Source: Syngnathus acus | Lineage: Eukaryota > Chordata > Actinopteri > Syngnathiformes > Syngnathidae | DNA length: 64,000 nucleotides | NCBI RefSeq assembly: GCF_901709675.1 | Contig: NC_051105.1 | Coordinates: forward strand, 188,001 to 252,000 | Direction: 5' to 3' | Shown here: positions 33,231 through 44,409 of the stretch, one piece after another | Numbering within the stretch: position 1 is the stretch's first letter | Layout of the letters: every line of letters begins with the position of its first letter | Translations under genes and position numbers: made by a program | Notes under the pieces: generated by a model | The model's input: only the letters and a program-made list of their open reading frames with translations | Database searches by the model: none | What the model was told of the DNA's origin: nothing

Positions 33231-33685
33231 GTTTGACATCAAGGACAATCAATCTATGTTCCATCTTTTCATCCATTTCGTTCCCTGAGCGTCACTCCTA
33301 ATCCACCCAGACGTGTTTCATTTGTCTTTCGACTGTTCACATTTCACTCTAACTCATCAATGTGTATTTTCACACCGACTGTCTGAAGAGCAGGACCAGC
33401 ACCCACTGGGTGCCTGGTGCTGCTTTTCGGGCAGCTTCCGTGGTCTGTCCCGGTTCATTCTCCACTTTGTGTCTGCATGCGTTCAAAGCGTTCATCGTTC
33501 CACCCGTAGCCTGAACCCAAGCCCAAGCATGAAATCCATGAAGTCAGCTTTCACAATCCTGGGGCTTGTGTTCTTGCTATCTGTTTTCATCACATCACCA
33601 CCTGTGTCCTGTGTGTGTGTTTTCCACAAAAGCCATCCAGCCACGGTTCCACTGACATGTATCATCTTTGTCCATGTGGCCTCAG

Positions 33686-33964
33686 TGCCGCCCATCTTTA
33701 GGCAGAGAATCACCCCTCTGGAGATAAACGTCGGCAGCCACGCCAGGTTTGAGTGCGAGATCGAGGAGGCCCCGAGTGTGACCTTCAAGTGGTACAAGTC
33801 CGGTGTGGAGATCAAACCGAGCGACAAGTACCGCATCGTCAGCCAGCACACCGGGTCTTCCCTGGAAGTCTTGAACCCCGCTAAAGCTGACGGTGGAGAA
33901 TTCAGCTGCAAGGCCACCAACCAGTTTGGTGTCGCCAGCTGCGGAGCCTCTCTGGCAGTCACTG
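33686..33964 (+). CDS. ttn: titin exon: Ig domain directly after N2B
   Basis: PPIFRQRITPLEINVGSHAR parallels human APVIKRKIEPLEVALGHLAK. Core FKWYKSGVEI; strand F DGGEFSCKATNQFG. 279 nt, phase 1-1. The 455-nt intron before it stays open in this frame by chance but shows no exon. Confidence 0.94.
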
Positions 33965-33990
33965 GTAAGACACTTTACTGTCAAATTGAA

Positions 33991-34014
33991 AAAAAAAAAA
34001 GAGAGATAGAGAGA

Positions 34015-34062
<48 letters not shown>
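33991..34062. repeat. A-run plus (GA)n microsatellite
   Basis: Eleven A residues followed by about 30 GA units with a few interruptions, in the intron 120-190 nt before the next acceptor. Confidence 0.97.
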
Positions 34063-34064
<2 letters not shown>

Positions 34065-34180
34065 GCAAAGTCGGACTTATCTGTGTGGTTATGACAGAAA
34101 TGGCCTCTTGCAGTGGTGAGCTGCCAGGTGTCGTTTTCACCCTTCCGCTTTCTAAGATATTTTCTTCCTGCTTTCCATAG

Positions 34181-34744
34181 AAATGTACCCGCCGCTTTTT
34201 GTATCAAAACCAGAGCCAGTGATATCCTATATGGGAAAAACGGCCGTGTTCCAGTGCTCGCTCACTGGCTCGGCGCCGATAGAGGTGGTCTGGCACAAAG
34301 ACAACATAGCCCTCTCACCGTCAGGGCACTACGCCATGAGGTGCGAGAAGAACAAGTACTCCCTGCACATCTCCAATCTTGAGCCCAGCCACCAGGGAGT
34401 GTACTTGTGCAAGGCGTCCAACAGCGCTGGCGCTGCTACTTTTAGCACAGAGCTCAAAGTCATCAGCAAGCCCAAATTCGTTAAGAACTTCGAGCCAGTG
34501 TCCGCCGCCGTTAACCAGATGTTGAGGCTGGAGTGCCAGGTGGACGAGGACACTGGTGTGACAGTCACCTGGAGCCGGGACGGTAAGAAGGTCCACCAGA
34601 GCCTGGAGTGTAAGCAGTCCTTTGATGACAGGGAGGCGGTTCTCGAAATTGCCAAGTCCAAAGTGAAGGACTCTGGCGTGTACGTGTGCACGGCCTCCAA
34701 CGAGGCCGGGTGCTCCTCCTGCGAGGCTCTGGTGACGGTTCAAG
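34181..34744 (+). CDS. ttn: titin exon: two fused Ig domains
   Basis: The only exon of the middle Ig region to carry two domains: YPPLFVSKPEPVISYMGKTA...GVYLCKASNSAGAA, then KPKFVKNFEPVSAAVNQMLR...GVYVCTASNEAGCS. Human has the same pair in order (YPPTFLSRP...; KPHFIKELEPV...). 564 nt, phase 1-1. Confidence 0.95.
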
Positions 34745-34858
34745 GTAAGCCTTGACTGACATGTTAGCCGACGCCAACACTTTGCATGGCTTCTTCTCTT
34801 TGACCAATATAAGCACTTTTTTTTCTCCTTCAAAAACAAAACCACTCCCTCCCTGCAG

Positions 34859-35140
34859 AGCCTCCGAGCTTTGTGAAGAAAATGGACCCAAGTATCACGT
34901 GGAAGCAGGGAATAGCTGCTCGCTTGCATTGCACCATCAAAGGTTCCCCAGAGCTCCGCATCCACTGGTTCTGGAATGATCGAGAGCTCGGCTCTGGAGA
35001 CAAACACAAAATGTCTTTCGCAAACGGCACAGCCACTTTGGAGATCATGAACCTTCTTGTCACCGACAGTGGTCGCTACACCTGCGAGGTGTCAAACGAT
35101 GCCGGCAGCGAAAGCTGCAGCGCGGCCGTGGCTGTCAAAG
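34859..35140 (+). CDS. ttn: titin exon: middle Ig (super-repeat position 3)
   Basis: PPSFVKKMDPSITWKQGIAA...DSGRYTCEVSNDAGSES, 282 nt, phase 1-1. The domain class and length match position 3 of the later six-exon blocks, so the array starts as a partial block. The 370-nt intron after it shows nothing. Confidence 0.94.
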
Positions 35141-35510
35141 GTTCGTCTGAGACGTCTTGCAGCGTGGCTTTCCTCGCCAATATTTTCCCGTGACGTACTG
35201 CGCCACGTAACCCATCTGTTACGCGGCATATGTTCCAGACCTAGCAGCAAGGGGTGTCACTCTATCTTAATCCTAAAATAGCCATGGACAGGCGAGCCGA
35301 AATCCGCACGGATGTGACGCTGTAGAGCTACTTTAACACACACAGAGCAGCAGCAACCCCTTACAAACAGAGCTTGCGTCAATACGCAGTCACAGTCACA
35401 ACTACTGCTTGACTGTTTTGGTGTCATTGGGCAGAATCTTTCTCTCCTTGCTGTTAGCGCTCCGAGGGGGAACACTGTATACTCATGCGCTTGCCTTCTT
35501 CTGGTAACAG

Positions 35511-35789
35511 AGCCACCGTCCATTAAGAAAGCGCTGCAGACAGTGGAGGCAGTGAAGGGCGCCAGCGCTCTGCTGGAGTGTGAAGTCGTGGGAAGCCCTC
35601 CCTTTGAGATCACTTGGTCCAAAAATAAGAAGACCATCAGTAGTGACCACAAGTACAAGGTCATCTCCCAAGAGCCCATGTTGAGGCTGGAGATCCAGCC
35701 CTTTGAAAGTACAGATATGGGAGAATATCAGTGTGTCATATCCAACAATGTGGGGAAAGTCACCACCAAGGGCGTAGCCAAACTTAAAG
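35511..35789 (+). CDS. ttn: titin exon: middle Ig (position 4)
   Basis: PPSIKKALQTVEAVKGASAL...FEITWSKNKKTISSDHKYK...MGEYQCVISNNVG. 279 nt, phase 1-1; closest in human to the domain reading PPFEISWFKDKKQIRSSKKY. Confidence 0.94.
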
Positions 35790-35860
35790 GTTGGTCGGTA
35801 AAACATTAACATCGCTCCCTGGCCGCTAGCTTAGTTCTCGTGGCTTTGGTCTCTCCGTAG

Positions 35861-36142
35861 AGCCACCGACCTTCGCAAAGAGGGTGGAAAGCGTCACGGC
35901 GGTGTTGGGAAACACAGTGAAGCTCCAGGGAACCGTGAAGGGTTCGGCTCCCGTCACGGTCAAGTGGATGAAGGACTCTGAAATACTGAGGGACGACGAT
36001 CCAAACATCACTATGACGTTTGAGAACAATGTGGCCATCTTGTCCATAGCCGTGGTGGCCACCGGCCACGCCGGCAAATACCTGTGCCATGCCGAGAACG
36101 AAGCTGGGCAACAGAAATGTGAAGCTGCCCTCACAGTCCATG
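35861..36142 (+). CDS. ttn: titin exon: middle Ig (position 5)
   Basis: PPTFAKRVESVTAVLGNTVK...VTVKWMKDSEILRDDDPNI...HAGKYLCHAENEAG. 282 nt, phase 1-1. The 71-nt intron before it is among the shortest in the gene. Confidence 0.94.
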
Positions 36143-36223
36143 GTCAGATGACATCCTCCTCCGTGCAGCCTCCTTTGTTCTTCGCAATTGCCAATGCTAA
36201 AAGTCTCTCCAATCTTGTCTCAG

Positions 36224-36502
36224 AACCCGCTCGAATTGTAGAACCGGCAGAGTCCATCAGCGTGACGGCAGGCGATTCGGCCACGCTGGAGTGCACCGTC
36301 TCGGGAAGCCCGGACCTCAAAGTCAAATGGTTCCGAGACGACAAGGAGATGATCAGCGGGCGCAAGTACAAAATGAGCCAGAAGGACAACGTGGTCTCCT
36401 TGAAGATCCTCAAAGCAGAAAAAGCCGATACGTCAGTGTACAAGATGGAGGTCACCAATAAAGTCGGAAAAGACCAGTGCACGTGCTCGGTGACAGTTCT
36501 AG
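36224..36502 (+). CDS. ttn: titin exon: middle Ig (position 6)
   Basis: EPARIVEPAESISVTAGDSA...LKVKWFRDDKEMISGRKYK; strand F is DTSVYKMEVTNKVG, with Met in place of Cys. The EPAxI start marks position 6. 279 nt, phase 1-1. Confidence 0.94.
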
Positions 36503-36645
36503 GTGCGCTTTGCCGTAACCTCTTAGTATGTGTGATTGACTCTGACGGAGAGCTGATCAAATCCAACGTGAAGCCCTCGGTCGAGTCGCTTTTTGCTTGC
36601 TTTCCCAACGACTAATTCACCCCATACCTCCCCTTTGATATGCAG

Positions 36646-36933
36646 ACCGTATAATGCCTCCAGCCTTCACCAAGTTCCTAAAACGGGTCGACGGTAACAT
36701 TGGCAGCGACATCTCACTGGAGTGTAAGGTGTCTGGGTCCCAACCCATCACCATCGCTTGGTTCAAAGATGAACAGGAAATTGAGTCCGGAGCCAAATTC
36801 CTGTCGGACTTCAAGGAGAGCTCTGCCTCGCTAACCGTCAGCCAGCTGGAAAAAGCTGACTCCGGAGTCTATAAATGCAGAGCCACCAATCCAGCCGGCG
36901 AGAAAGAAACCAGCGGCATACTTTATGTCAAAG
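36646..36933 (+). CDS. ttn: titin exon: middle Ig (position 1, block 1)
   Basis: DRIMPPAFTKFLKRVDGNIG...ITIAWFKDEQEIESGAKFL...DSGVYKCRATNPAG. The extended DRIMPPAF start and 288-nt length mark the first domain of a six-exon block. Phase 1-1. Confidence 0.94.
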
Positions 36934-37015
36934 GTGCGATTGCATCTTGCGCCGCCGTTTTATTGATTGGATGTAAATGTAAAGTGCACGTTTCCTTCTC
37001 GCTCGCGGCCTCCAG

Positions 37016-37294
37016 AGCCGCCGCTATTCACAGTGACACCCGAGGACCGGGACGTTATCCCTGGAACTACCGTGTGCCTTCAGACCGCTTTTACAGGAAC
37101 CCCTCCGCTGTCTGTCAAGTGGTTCAGAGAGGATCGGGAGATGATCAGCGGAGGCTCTTGTTTCATCAAGAAAGAAGCCTCCGTGAGCACTCTGGAGCTT
37201 TCCTCCGTCAAACCCGGCGACTCGGCCAAATATACGTGCCAGGTGTCCAATGACGCCGGCAAGGTGGACTGCACTGCGGTGGTTTTTGTCAAAG
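37016..37294 (+). CDS. ttn: titin exon: middle Ig (position 2, block 1)
   Basis: PPLFTVTPEDRDVIPGTTVC...LSVKWFREDREMISGGSCF; strand B lacks Cys (LQTAF) and strand F has DSAKYTCQVSNDAG. 279 nt, phase 1-1. Confidence 0.94.
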
Positions 37295-37371
37295 GTGCCC
37301 GTCTTCATATGCGCGAATGAGCCCGTTTGACCCTAACTTGATTCCTAAACCTCACTCACCTCTTCTCTCAG

Positions 37372-37653
37372 AACCTCCCGTCTTTGTGATGAAGCCCGAG
37401 GCCACCGCGCTGGTGGTCAGCGGCAACTCGGTCAAGTTGCAGTGCAAAGTGACGGGCAGTCCTGTCATAGGTTTCAGGTGGCTGAAGGATGGCATGGAGA
37501 TGAGCCACAGTCCCAAGTACACATTGACCTCGGTAGATTCGGTGGCCTCTCTGGAGATAGTCGAGTGCACTGTTGATGACAGTGGAAATTACGTGTGCAT
37601 GGCTACCAGTGAGGCTGGCAGCGACTCTTGCAGTAGCACAGTCACAGTCAAAG
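37372..37653 (+). CDS. ttn: titin exon: middle Ig (position 3, block 1)
   Basis: PPVFVMKPEATALVVSGNSV...IGFRWLKDGMEMSHSPKYT...DSGNYVCMATSEAG. 282 nt, phase 1-1. Confidence 0.94.
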
Positions 37654-37787
37654 GTTTGTCCACTTTGCAGTCAAACTGTACCTACCGTGCCGGACCCATG
37701 TTTAGAGTGTCGCAGGCGTAAGCCAACATCGCTGCTGGTGATGTGTATTCTTCCCTTCAATTTTATATGTTGACTGTGTTCCTTTAG

Positions 37788-38066
37788 AGCCCCCGGCGTT
37801 TGCTCGTTTCATGGAGTCCAAAGATGCGGTGAAGGGGTCTGAGATGATGCTGGAGGCCCAAGTGTCCGGTTCGGCCCCATTCGCGGTGTCGTTTTACAAA
37901 AACACAAAGCTGGTGAGGAACGATAAGAAACACAGGATCACGGTGAAAGAGGACCTGGTGGCCCTTCAGGTGCTGGCTTTGGAAGAGGGAGACGTGGGCT
38001 TGTACCAGTGTAGAGTGGAGAACGAAGTGGGGAAGGCCACTTGCGAATGTCGAGTCACTCTCAAAG
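37788..38066 (+). CDS. ttn: titin exon: middle Ig (position 4, block 1)
   Basis: PPAFARFMESKDAVKGSEMM...FAVSFYKNTKLVRNDKKHR...DVGLYQCRVENEVG. The usual core Trp is Phe here (VSFYKN). 279 nt, phase 1-1. Confidence 0.94.
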
Positions 38067-38261
38067 GTCAGTTCAGATGATCCCGCATCATCTTTGTATT
38101 CGGGACCTAGGCTCTAGTCTAGACCATTGCCGCCGTTGTTCTGTCACCCAACTCTTCTGAATAGCTTTGCTGCTTCTTGCTTGGTGTTCCAATGGCTTTC
38201 TGCTGCTGGAGAATTTTTCCAAATGGTCTAACACAAGGCACGATGATGAATTCTGTTGTAG

Positions 38262-38540
38262 AGCCTCCTTCGTTTGTCCAAAAGCTGGAGAGCGTGAGTG
38301 CCTTGGCAGGAAGCGAGGTGTCCTTGCGATGCACCCTGAAGGGCTCGGAGCCCATGACCGTCACCTGGTTCAAAGACAACTACGAGCTGAAAGAGGCCGA
38401 AAACATTCAGATTTTGTACAAGGACTGGACGGCCCTGCTGCACATCACCAAGATTGACAGCAAGCATGGCGGCAAATTCTCGTGCCATGCTCAGAATCAG
38501 GCGGGGAGCCAGACCTGCTCTGCCGTTCTGACCGTAAAAG
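38262..38540 (+). CDS. ttn: titin exon: middle Ig (position 5, block 1)
   Basis: PPSFVQKLESVSALAGSEVS...MTVTWFKDNYELKEAENIQ...HGGKFSCHAQNQAG. 279 nt, phase 1-1. The 316-nt intron that follows has no visible structure. Confidence 0.94.
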
Positions 38541-38856
38541 GTCAGTAGTCTCCCAGATTCAAACTCAGCAGTTCACTCACCTCCGGCCGGGTTAGCTCGA
38601 CCACATACGGCAGTGTCAAATTGTAGTTTGACATGTATGACATGTATTTCATATATATTCAGTTGCCAGCAAGCATGAGAGTTGAGTAGTAAGGTGTGTT
38701 TGCAAGCCCTCACAGTCCATTCGTTCAAAAACTGAAGTCAGCTTGTCTTCGTGGCAACGTGGAGGCTCGCGGTCACAGGAGCTTTTCTTCTGCTCCGACG
38801 TTGTGATGCGTATGAGTCCGGAGAAACTTTGCTGACTTTTGTCCTTCACGTCTTAG

Positions 38857-39135
38857 AACCGGCTAAGGTCACCGAGGAGGCCAAGTCCATCAGTGTGACT
38901 CAGGGAGACCTGGCCACCTTGGCGGCCAGGTTCTCGGGCACCAAGCCCCTTAAGGTGCGCTGGCTAAAGGCCGGCAATGAACTGGTCTCCGGCCAGCGGT
39001 ACAAAGTACAAAGCACGGACTCCGGCTCTGTGCTAAAAATCAATAAAACCGATAAAAGTGACGACGGGGACTACACCTTTGAGGTTTCAAACGATGTAGG
39101 GAGCAGTTCTTGCAAGGCGAAGCTCACCATTTTGG
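38857..39135 (+). CDS. ttn: titin exon: middle Ig (position 6, block 1)
   Basis: [20 protein letters not shown]...[19 protein letters not shown]...[14 protein letters not shown] matches human EPATITEEAVSIDVTQGDPA. 279 nt, phase 1-1. Confidence 0.95.
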
Positions 39136-39227
39136 GTCAGTAGACAACATTTGTCGCAGATCTGTTAGCACCGGGTTCCGTCTCGATGCGCGTGCTATTC
39201 CCAACCTCTTTGTTTTTCCCGCGTCAG

Positions 39228-39515
39228 ATCAAATCATTGCGCCGACATTCACGAGGAAGCTGAAGCAAATCGAAGGTATCAAAGGCTCCTTCGCGCATCT
39301 CGAATGCGTCGTCTCTGGCTCACTGCCCCTCAGCATCCAGTGGTACAAAGACGAAAAGCAGATCCAGACGGACGACAAACACAAGTGCACCTTCTTTGAG
39401 AACGTCGCTTTCCTGGAAATCTCCGACCTGGACAGCAAAGATAGCGGCAGCTATGCCTGCATCGCTAAGAACAAGGCGGGAAGCGCTCAGTGCTCGGGCA
39501 CCTTGTTTGTCAAAG
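39228..39515 (+). CDS. ttn: titin exon: middle Ig (position 1, block 2)
   Basis: [20 protein letters not shown]...[19 protein letters not shown]...[14 protein letters not shown]; human has DLIIPPSFTKKLKKMDSIKG at the equivalent place. 288 nt, phase 1-1. Confidence 0.95.
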
Positions 39516-39593
39516 GTTTGAATCTCTCTCTCGTCCCGGTCGGGTGAAGAACGGCGCCGAGCTCGCTCGCAATCTTTTGATCTCTTTTTCCAG

Positions 39594-39872
39594 AGCCTCC
39601 CTGCATTATTGAACCACCAGAATCAATGAACGTTCTGCCTGGCTCAAAGGTCCATTTCAGCGCTTTGGTCTCAGGCACGCCACCGCTGACCATAAAATGG
39701 TTTAAGAACCAGAAAGAGATCTTGTCCAGCTCCGACTGCCTGGTAACAAAGGACAACACCTCCACTTCTTTGGAGCTCTTCTTTGCCAAAACCTCAGACT
39801 CCGGCGACTACGTCTGCGAGGTTCACAACGATGTCGGCACCGTCTCCTGCCAAGCCACACTCTTCGTCAAAG
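39594..39872 (+). CDS. ttn: titin exon: middle Ig (position 2, block 2)
   Basis: PPCIIEPPESMNVLPGSKVH...LTIKWFKNQKEILSSSDCL...DSGDYVCEVHNDVG. 279 nt, phase 1-1. The 304-nt intron that follows is featureless. Confidence 0.94.
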
Positions 39873-40176
39873 GTTCCTCTCCAGACCTACTTTCCGTTCC
39901 ATCCAACCATCTGTTCCATTGTTTGTTTTAATCGAAACAAAAGAGAAACAGCCAAACCTGGCTCCAAAGGAAAGACAAACACAGGGCTCAGCAGGACTTT
40001 TGCTGTGGCATAATGAATTGCTTATGTTCAAATGAGTTTGAAAATATTGTTCACAAGGCTGAGCAGCTGATCAACCAAATAGACATGTTTGAGATTCGCG
40101 GGGTTCAAACGCAAACTCTAGTCTTGCTTTTGAGGTCTTTCTGATTGCCACGCGTGTGCTTGCTTCCCCCCCACAG

Positions 40177-40458
40177 AACCGCCGAAATTCACGCGTACGC
40201 CAGCGCGCTTGTCTGTGATCCGACCGGGTCAGAGTCAAGTCTTTGAGTGCCAAGTTTGCGGCACTCCCGAGATAGACATCTACTGGTTCAGGGAGGGTTC
40301 CGAGATCAGCCCCGACAGCCGCCACAAGATGACCTTTGTCAACTCCTTGGCCACCCTGGAGTTGTGCGGAACCGACATCAAAGACAGCGGGACCTACTTC
40401 TGCGAAGCTCGCAATGAAGCGGGAAGCGAGAGCTGCAGTATGGAACTGCAGGTCAAAG
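40177..40458 (+). CDS. ttn: titin exon: middle Ig (position 3, block 2)
   Basis: PPKFTRTPARLSVIRPGQSQ...IDIYWFREGSEISPDSRHK...DSGTYFCEARNEAG. 282 nt, phase 1-1. Confidence 0.94.
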
Positions 40459-40539
40459 GTCAGTTCAGTCACCTGTCCAAGTGGCTGTCTTAGGGTTCCA
40501 AATTCCGGGAGAATGACCCGTGTCGTTTCTCCACGTTAG

Positions 40540-40818
40540 AGCCGCCCGTGTTTGTACGAGAGCTGATGCCCGCTAGCGTTGTGACAGGCAGCGGCGCCTG
40601 GCTAAACTGTCAACTGGCCGGCACCGCCCCCTTTGACATCACGTGGCACAAAGACGGCAAGGAGCTGAAGGCCAGCGCTAAACACGGCCTCTCCCTGCTC
40701 AATGACACGGTGGGCCTGGAGGTGAACAGATGTGACACGGGCGATGTTGGCGAATACCAGTGTACCGTAGCCAACGAGGTGGGAAGCTGTAGTTGTAAGG
40801 CCGTACTGAGCCTCAAAG
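40540..40818 (+). CDS. ttn: titin exon: middle Ig (position 4, block 2)
   Basis: PPVFVRELMPASVVTGSGAW...FDITWHKDGKELKASAKHG...DVGEYQCTVANEVG. 279 nt, phase 1-1. Confidence 0.94.
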
Positions 40819-40893
40819 GTCGGTGCCGTCGGCTTTGAAATGTTCTCAGGCTCGAGGCCGCCGCCAGAATTAACGGCCAATTTTCTCAAACAG

Positions 40894-41172
40894 AACCACC
40901 GACATTTACAAAGAGAATGGAAAACGCCACCTGTGTTCTGGGTAAGAAGGTGGTCTTTGAGTGCTCAGTGGGCGGCTCCCCAACCATTTCTGTACAATGG
41001 CAAAAGGACGGCAACTGGATTTTGGAAGATCCAAACATGGAGAGAACGTTTGAGAACCATTCGGCCACACTCAGGATCCTTGCCTGTGAAGCAGGTCACA
41101 GCGGCTCTTACACTTGCCAGGCCATGAATGACGCCGGCCAGGATAAGTGTGTGGCCACCCTGGCGGTCCAAG
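40894..41172 (+). CDS. ttn: titin exon: middle Ig (position 5, block 2)
   Basis: PPTFTKRMENATCVLGKKVV...ISVQWQKDGNWILEDPNME...HSGSYTCQAMNDAG. 279 nt, phase 1-1. Confidence 0.94.
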
Positions 41173-41261
41173 GTATTCCCTCTTCATGAACCTCTCCCTT
41201 TCGAGGCAGGTCTTATGCCGGACCTGCCGTAATCTTGTGCCTTTAATGGCTTGGCTTGCAG

Positions 41262-41540
41262 AACCTCCTCAGATCTCCGAGAAACCCCAGGTGGTGAGGG
41301 TGACGGCCGGAGACCCGGTCAGTCTGGACTGTAAGGTAACGGGCTCGCCAGAGCTCAAAGTGCGTTGGCTGAAAGAGGGCAAGGAGCTGCAGTCCATCAG
41401 GCAGCACAAGCTGAGCTTTGAGAACAACATCAGCAGCCTGAAGATTCAGTCAGCGCAGAGAGAGGACGAGGGCGACTATGTCTTTGAAGTGTCCAACCAC
41501 ATCAGTAGCTGCAGTTGCACTGTCCAAGTGGTTGTCTCAG
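41262..41540 (+). CDS. ttn: titin exon: middle Ig (position 6, block 2)
   Basis: EPPQISEKPQVVRVTAGDPV...LKVRWLKEGKELQSIRQHK...DEGDYVFEVSNHIS; Phe replaces the strand-F Cys. 279 nt, phase 1-1. Confidence 0.94.
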
Positions 41541-41623
41541 GTCGGTGTAACGAGCATGGGTGCTGAAGAGCACCCTGACATCTGAACCGCATCTTGACTT
41601 TGTGTTTGTCCTCCTGGTCGCAG

Positions 41624-41911
41624 AACAAGTCATCCCGCCGAGCTTCATTCAACCCCTCAGAGACATGCAAGAGATTTTGGGCTCTTTTGTTCAGATGGTT
41701 TGCAAGATATCCGGGTCCATTCCCGTCTCTGTAGAATGGCAGAAAGACGGCAGAAAGATCTCCAGCGGGGTGAAGCACAAGCTGATTCAGCAAGACAACT
41801 CTGTGTGCGTGGAGATTGAGCACTTGGAGATTTCAGATGCAGGTTCTTACTCCTGCAAACTCAGCAACTCCGCAGGAAGCTGCCAGTGCACCGGAAGCCT
41901 GAGAGTCAAAG
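41624..41911 (+). CDS. ttn: titin exon: middle Ig (position 1, block 3)
   Basis: EQVIPPSFIQPLRDMQEILG...VSVEWQKDGRKISSGVKHK...DAGSYSCKLSNSAG. 288 nt, phase 1-1. Confidence 0.94.
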
Positions 41912-41993
41912 GTTAAACCGTGTTTTGGCTTGCTGACGTGATCCTCGACTTGAGGAGCTGCTTTTATATGCCGCTCCGTTTCATTGTCTGTAG

Positions 41994-42272
41994 AACCGCC
42001 CACATTTGTCACCATGCCAGAGTCCCAGGCCACCATACCCAATGCCACGGTGCGTTTCAAAGGGACTTTCAAGGGGACACCACCCTTCAGTATCAAGTGG
42101 TTCAAGGAAGATTTGGAGCTGATGACAGGGCCCGCATGTCTCATGGGGCTGGAGGGGCTCTCCTGCTTCCTGGAGCTCTACTCTGTGGGTGTCACCCAGA
42201 GCGGCGTCTACTCATGCCAAGTCAGCAACGATGCCGGCTCCGTGCGATCCAGCGCAGACTTGACGGTCAAAG
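41994..42272 (+). CDS. ttn: titin exon: middle Ig (position 2, block 3)
   Basis: PPTFVTMPESQATIPNATVR...FSIKWFKEDLELMTGPACL...QSGVYSCQVSNDAG matches human PPSFLVKPGRQQAIPDSTVE. 279 nt, phase 1-1. The 381-nt intron that follows is featureless. Confidence 0.95.
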
Positions 42273-42653
42273 GTTGGACAATTGTCTCTCGTCGCTATGT
42301 TTAGTGGGGTTTGGTTGGCGTTAGCATTGCTTCGTTATCATGTGGGTATTTCTTCTGTTATTCTTCTGTCTGGCTGTGGTCGACCCCCTCACACTTCACG
42401 TTAAGCTGCTTTCTTGGTCTCGCTAAGGAAGAGGTCCCCGCACTTGTCACTGTGCCGTGCTGCGTCATCAATATGGCTAATTTTACTTCTAGGGAGCTCG
42501 TTTGTCTGAAGGTGCCGCTAAGTCTGAAGTGTGGTGTGCAACCAAGACGAGTCCAATTGCCTCCACTCAATTTTCATGGTTATCCATGAACTGGATGACT
42601 CAGAATCAACTCGGAGGTTACGCCGGCTAATGCTAATGTTTTGACCTTTCCAG

Positions 42654-42935
42654 AACCACCCGAGTTTGTGCTGAAAATCCCAGCCAGTAAGTGTGTGAAG
42701 CGGGGCGAGCCACTCCGCCTGGAGTGCAGGGTCACCGGTACCGGACCCATCAAGGTGACCTGGTACAAGCAGGACACCAAGCTGATGGACGGCGGCAACT
42801 TCAGCATGTCGTTAGTCGGCTCAGTGGCCACCCTGGAGCTGCACACGTCTGCCTTCGACGATGACGGCGTTTACACGTGCGAGGCTTTTAGCGACGCCGG
42901 CAGTGTCAGCTGTAGCACCACGCTTACTGTGAAAG
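42654..42935 (+). CDS. ttn: titin exon: middle Ig (position 3, block 3)
   Basis: PPEFVLKIPASKCVKRGEPL...IKVTWYKQDTKLMDGGNFS...DDGVYTCEAFSDAG. 282 nt, phase 1-1. Confidence 0.94.
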
Positions 42936-43077
42936 GTCGGTTTTTTTCCACTGACTTCCTGTGAGTGATCACAAACCTTAAAGCTGTCTCAGCTTTTTGG
43001 GTTTCAGCTTTAAGGCTTTACGCCACCTGCAGGTCTCGTATGCCTTTGCAATGAATGATGTGCTGGTGTTCCCGTAG

Positions 43078-43356
43078 ACCCGCCATCATTCATTCGAGTA
43101 CCTGAACCGGTAGAAGGGCTGAAAGGGAAGGATGTGAGTCTGTACTTCGAGATGAGCGGCACAGCCCCCTTCCAGACTGTCTGGTTCAAGGAGGGCAAGC
43201 CTCTGATGGAGAACAGAAAGTACAAGATGTTGAGTGAGGGCAGCTCGGCCACGCTGCACATCATGGAGATTGAACCGGCTGACGCCGGGTGCTACGAGTG
43301 CAAGGCATCAAACCCTGTAGGCAGCGACACCGGCCAGGCGTCAGTTAAACTCAGAG
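43078..43356 (+). CDS. ttn: titin exon: middle Ig (position 4, block 3)
   Basis: PPSFIRVPEPVEGLKGKDVS...FQTVWFKEGKPLMENRKYK...DAGCYECKASNPVG; the split first codon is Asp (DPPSF) rather than Glu. Strand B lacks Cys (LYFEM). 279 nt, phase 1-1. Confidence 0.93.
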
Positions 43357-43437
43357 GTCAGTGGACTTCAAAGCATCGCGTGCGGAACCTGGCTTGGATT
43401 CCTTCTCGCTGCTGACTGGTATCTCGGTCTCCTCCAG

Positions 43438-43719
43438 AGCCTCCGTCCTTCGTGGAGAAACTGTCCAATGCGACGGTGGTTCTGGGACAAGAGGTGAGCC
43501 TCGTGGCCACCGTCAGAGGCTCTGAACCAATCGCCGTGTCCTGGCTTCTGGGCAAGGACCACATTCTCCGGGACGGCGACAACAGAAAAATCAGCTTTGA
43601 GAACCAGCGAGCGTGTCTCAAAGTTTTTGCGGCTGATGCGGCTGCAGCGGGCCGGTACACGTGCCAGCTGTGCAATGACGCTGGGAGTACAGAGTGCTTT
43701 GCAAACTTGACTGTTTTAG
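43438..43719 (+). CDS. ttn: titin exon: middle Ig (position 5, block 3)
   Basis: PPSFVEKLSNATVVLGQEVS...IAVSWLLGKDHILRDGDNR...AAGRYTCQLCNDAG. 282 nt, phase 1-1. Confidence 0.94.
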
Positions 43720-43757
43720 GTTGGCAACCCAATAATTCTCTCTTTCTCTTCTAGTGT

Positions 43758-43782
43758 TTCTTCCTTCCTTCCTTCCTTCCCC
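43758..43782. repeat. short (TTCC)n run
   Basis: About five TTCC units in the 104-nt intron before the next exon. Confidence 0.85.
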
Positions 43783-43823
43783 AAGCGGGCGCGGTTTTAA
43801 ACATCCGTGTATGTCACTTCCAG

Positions 43824-44102
43824 AACCTGCCAAGATCGTGGATAAGCCTGACGCTCTGAGCGTGACAGCCGGCGACATCGCTGCCCTGGAAGTCAAAGTG
43901 TGCGGCACCCCAGAGCTGGTGCCCAAGTGGTTCAAGGATGGAATGGAGCTGGCCTCCGGCAGGAAGTACAACATTTCCTTTTCCCGCATGATCTCCAGCC
44001 TGAACGTGCTGGCAGCGGAGAAACTGGATTCCGGAGAGTACACCTTTCAAATTACCAACGAGGTCGGGAAGGACCTGAGCAAAATTAATCTCACTGTCTT
44101 AG
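43824..44102 (+). CDS. ttn: titin exon: middle Ig (position 6, block 3)
   Basis: EPAKIVDKPDALSVTAGDIA...LVPKWFKDGMELASGRKYN...DSGEYTFQITNEVG matches human EPATLEYT-type domains (LKPKWYKDGRPLVASKKY). 279 nt, phase 1-1. Confidence 0.94.
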
Positions 44103-44409
44103 GTTGGTGGCACTTTTCTGTTTCGAGTGTTTTTTTTTTTTTTTGCCAACGGACCCCTGTGTTTATATTGCCTTGTGTGGCCCTCTATGACCTTTCGGAA
44201 GGAATGTTGCGTCACTATATGCCCTTGCCGCTGTCTGGGGCGTTTTCATTGCATGACTGAAGGAAGTCCGGTCTATCGACACCTTTGTTGCTTTCTTTGA
44301 TGTGTCATGGCAACTGCCTGTGCCTTTGAGGTTTGATTTTGCAAAAGACATTTTTGCATCCACCCGTGTCTTTGTTTTCATATTTTGAGACGAAGCTGTG
44401 CACCTGTGT

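Noticed and set aside
33313-33685. Upstream extension of the Ig exon at 33686
   Set aside because: The frame is open by chance; a clear acceptor CTCAG at 33685 precedes the conserved Ig start, and the upstream product looks non-coding.
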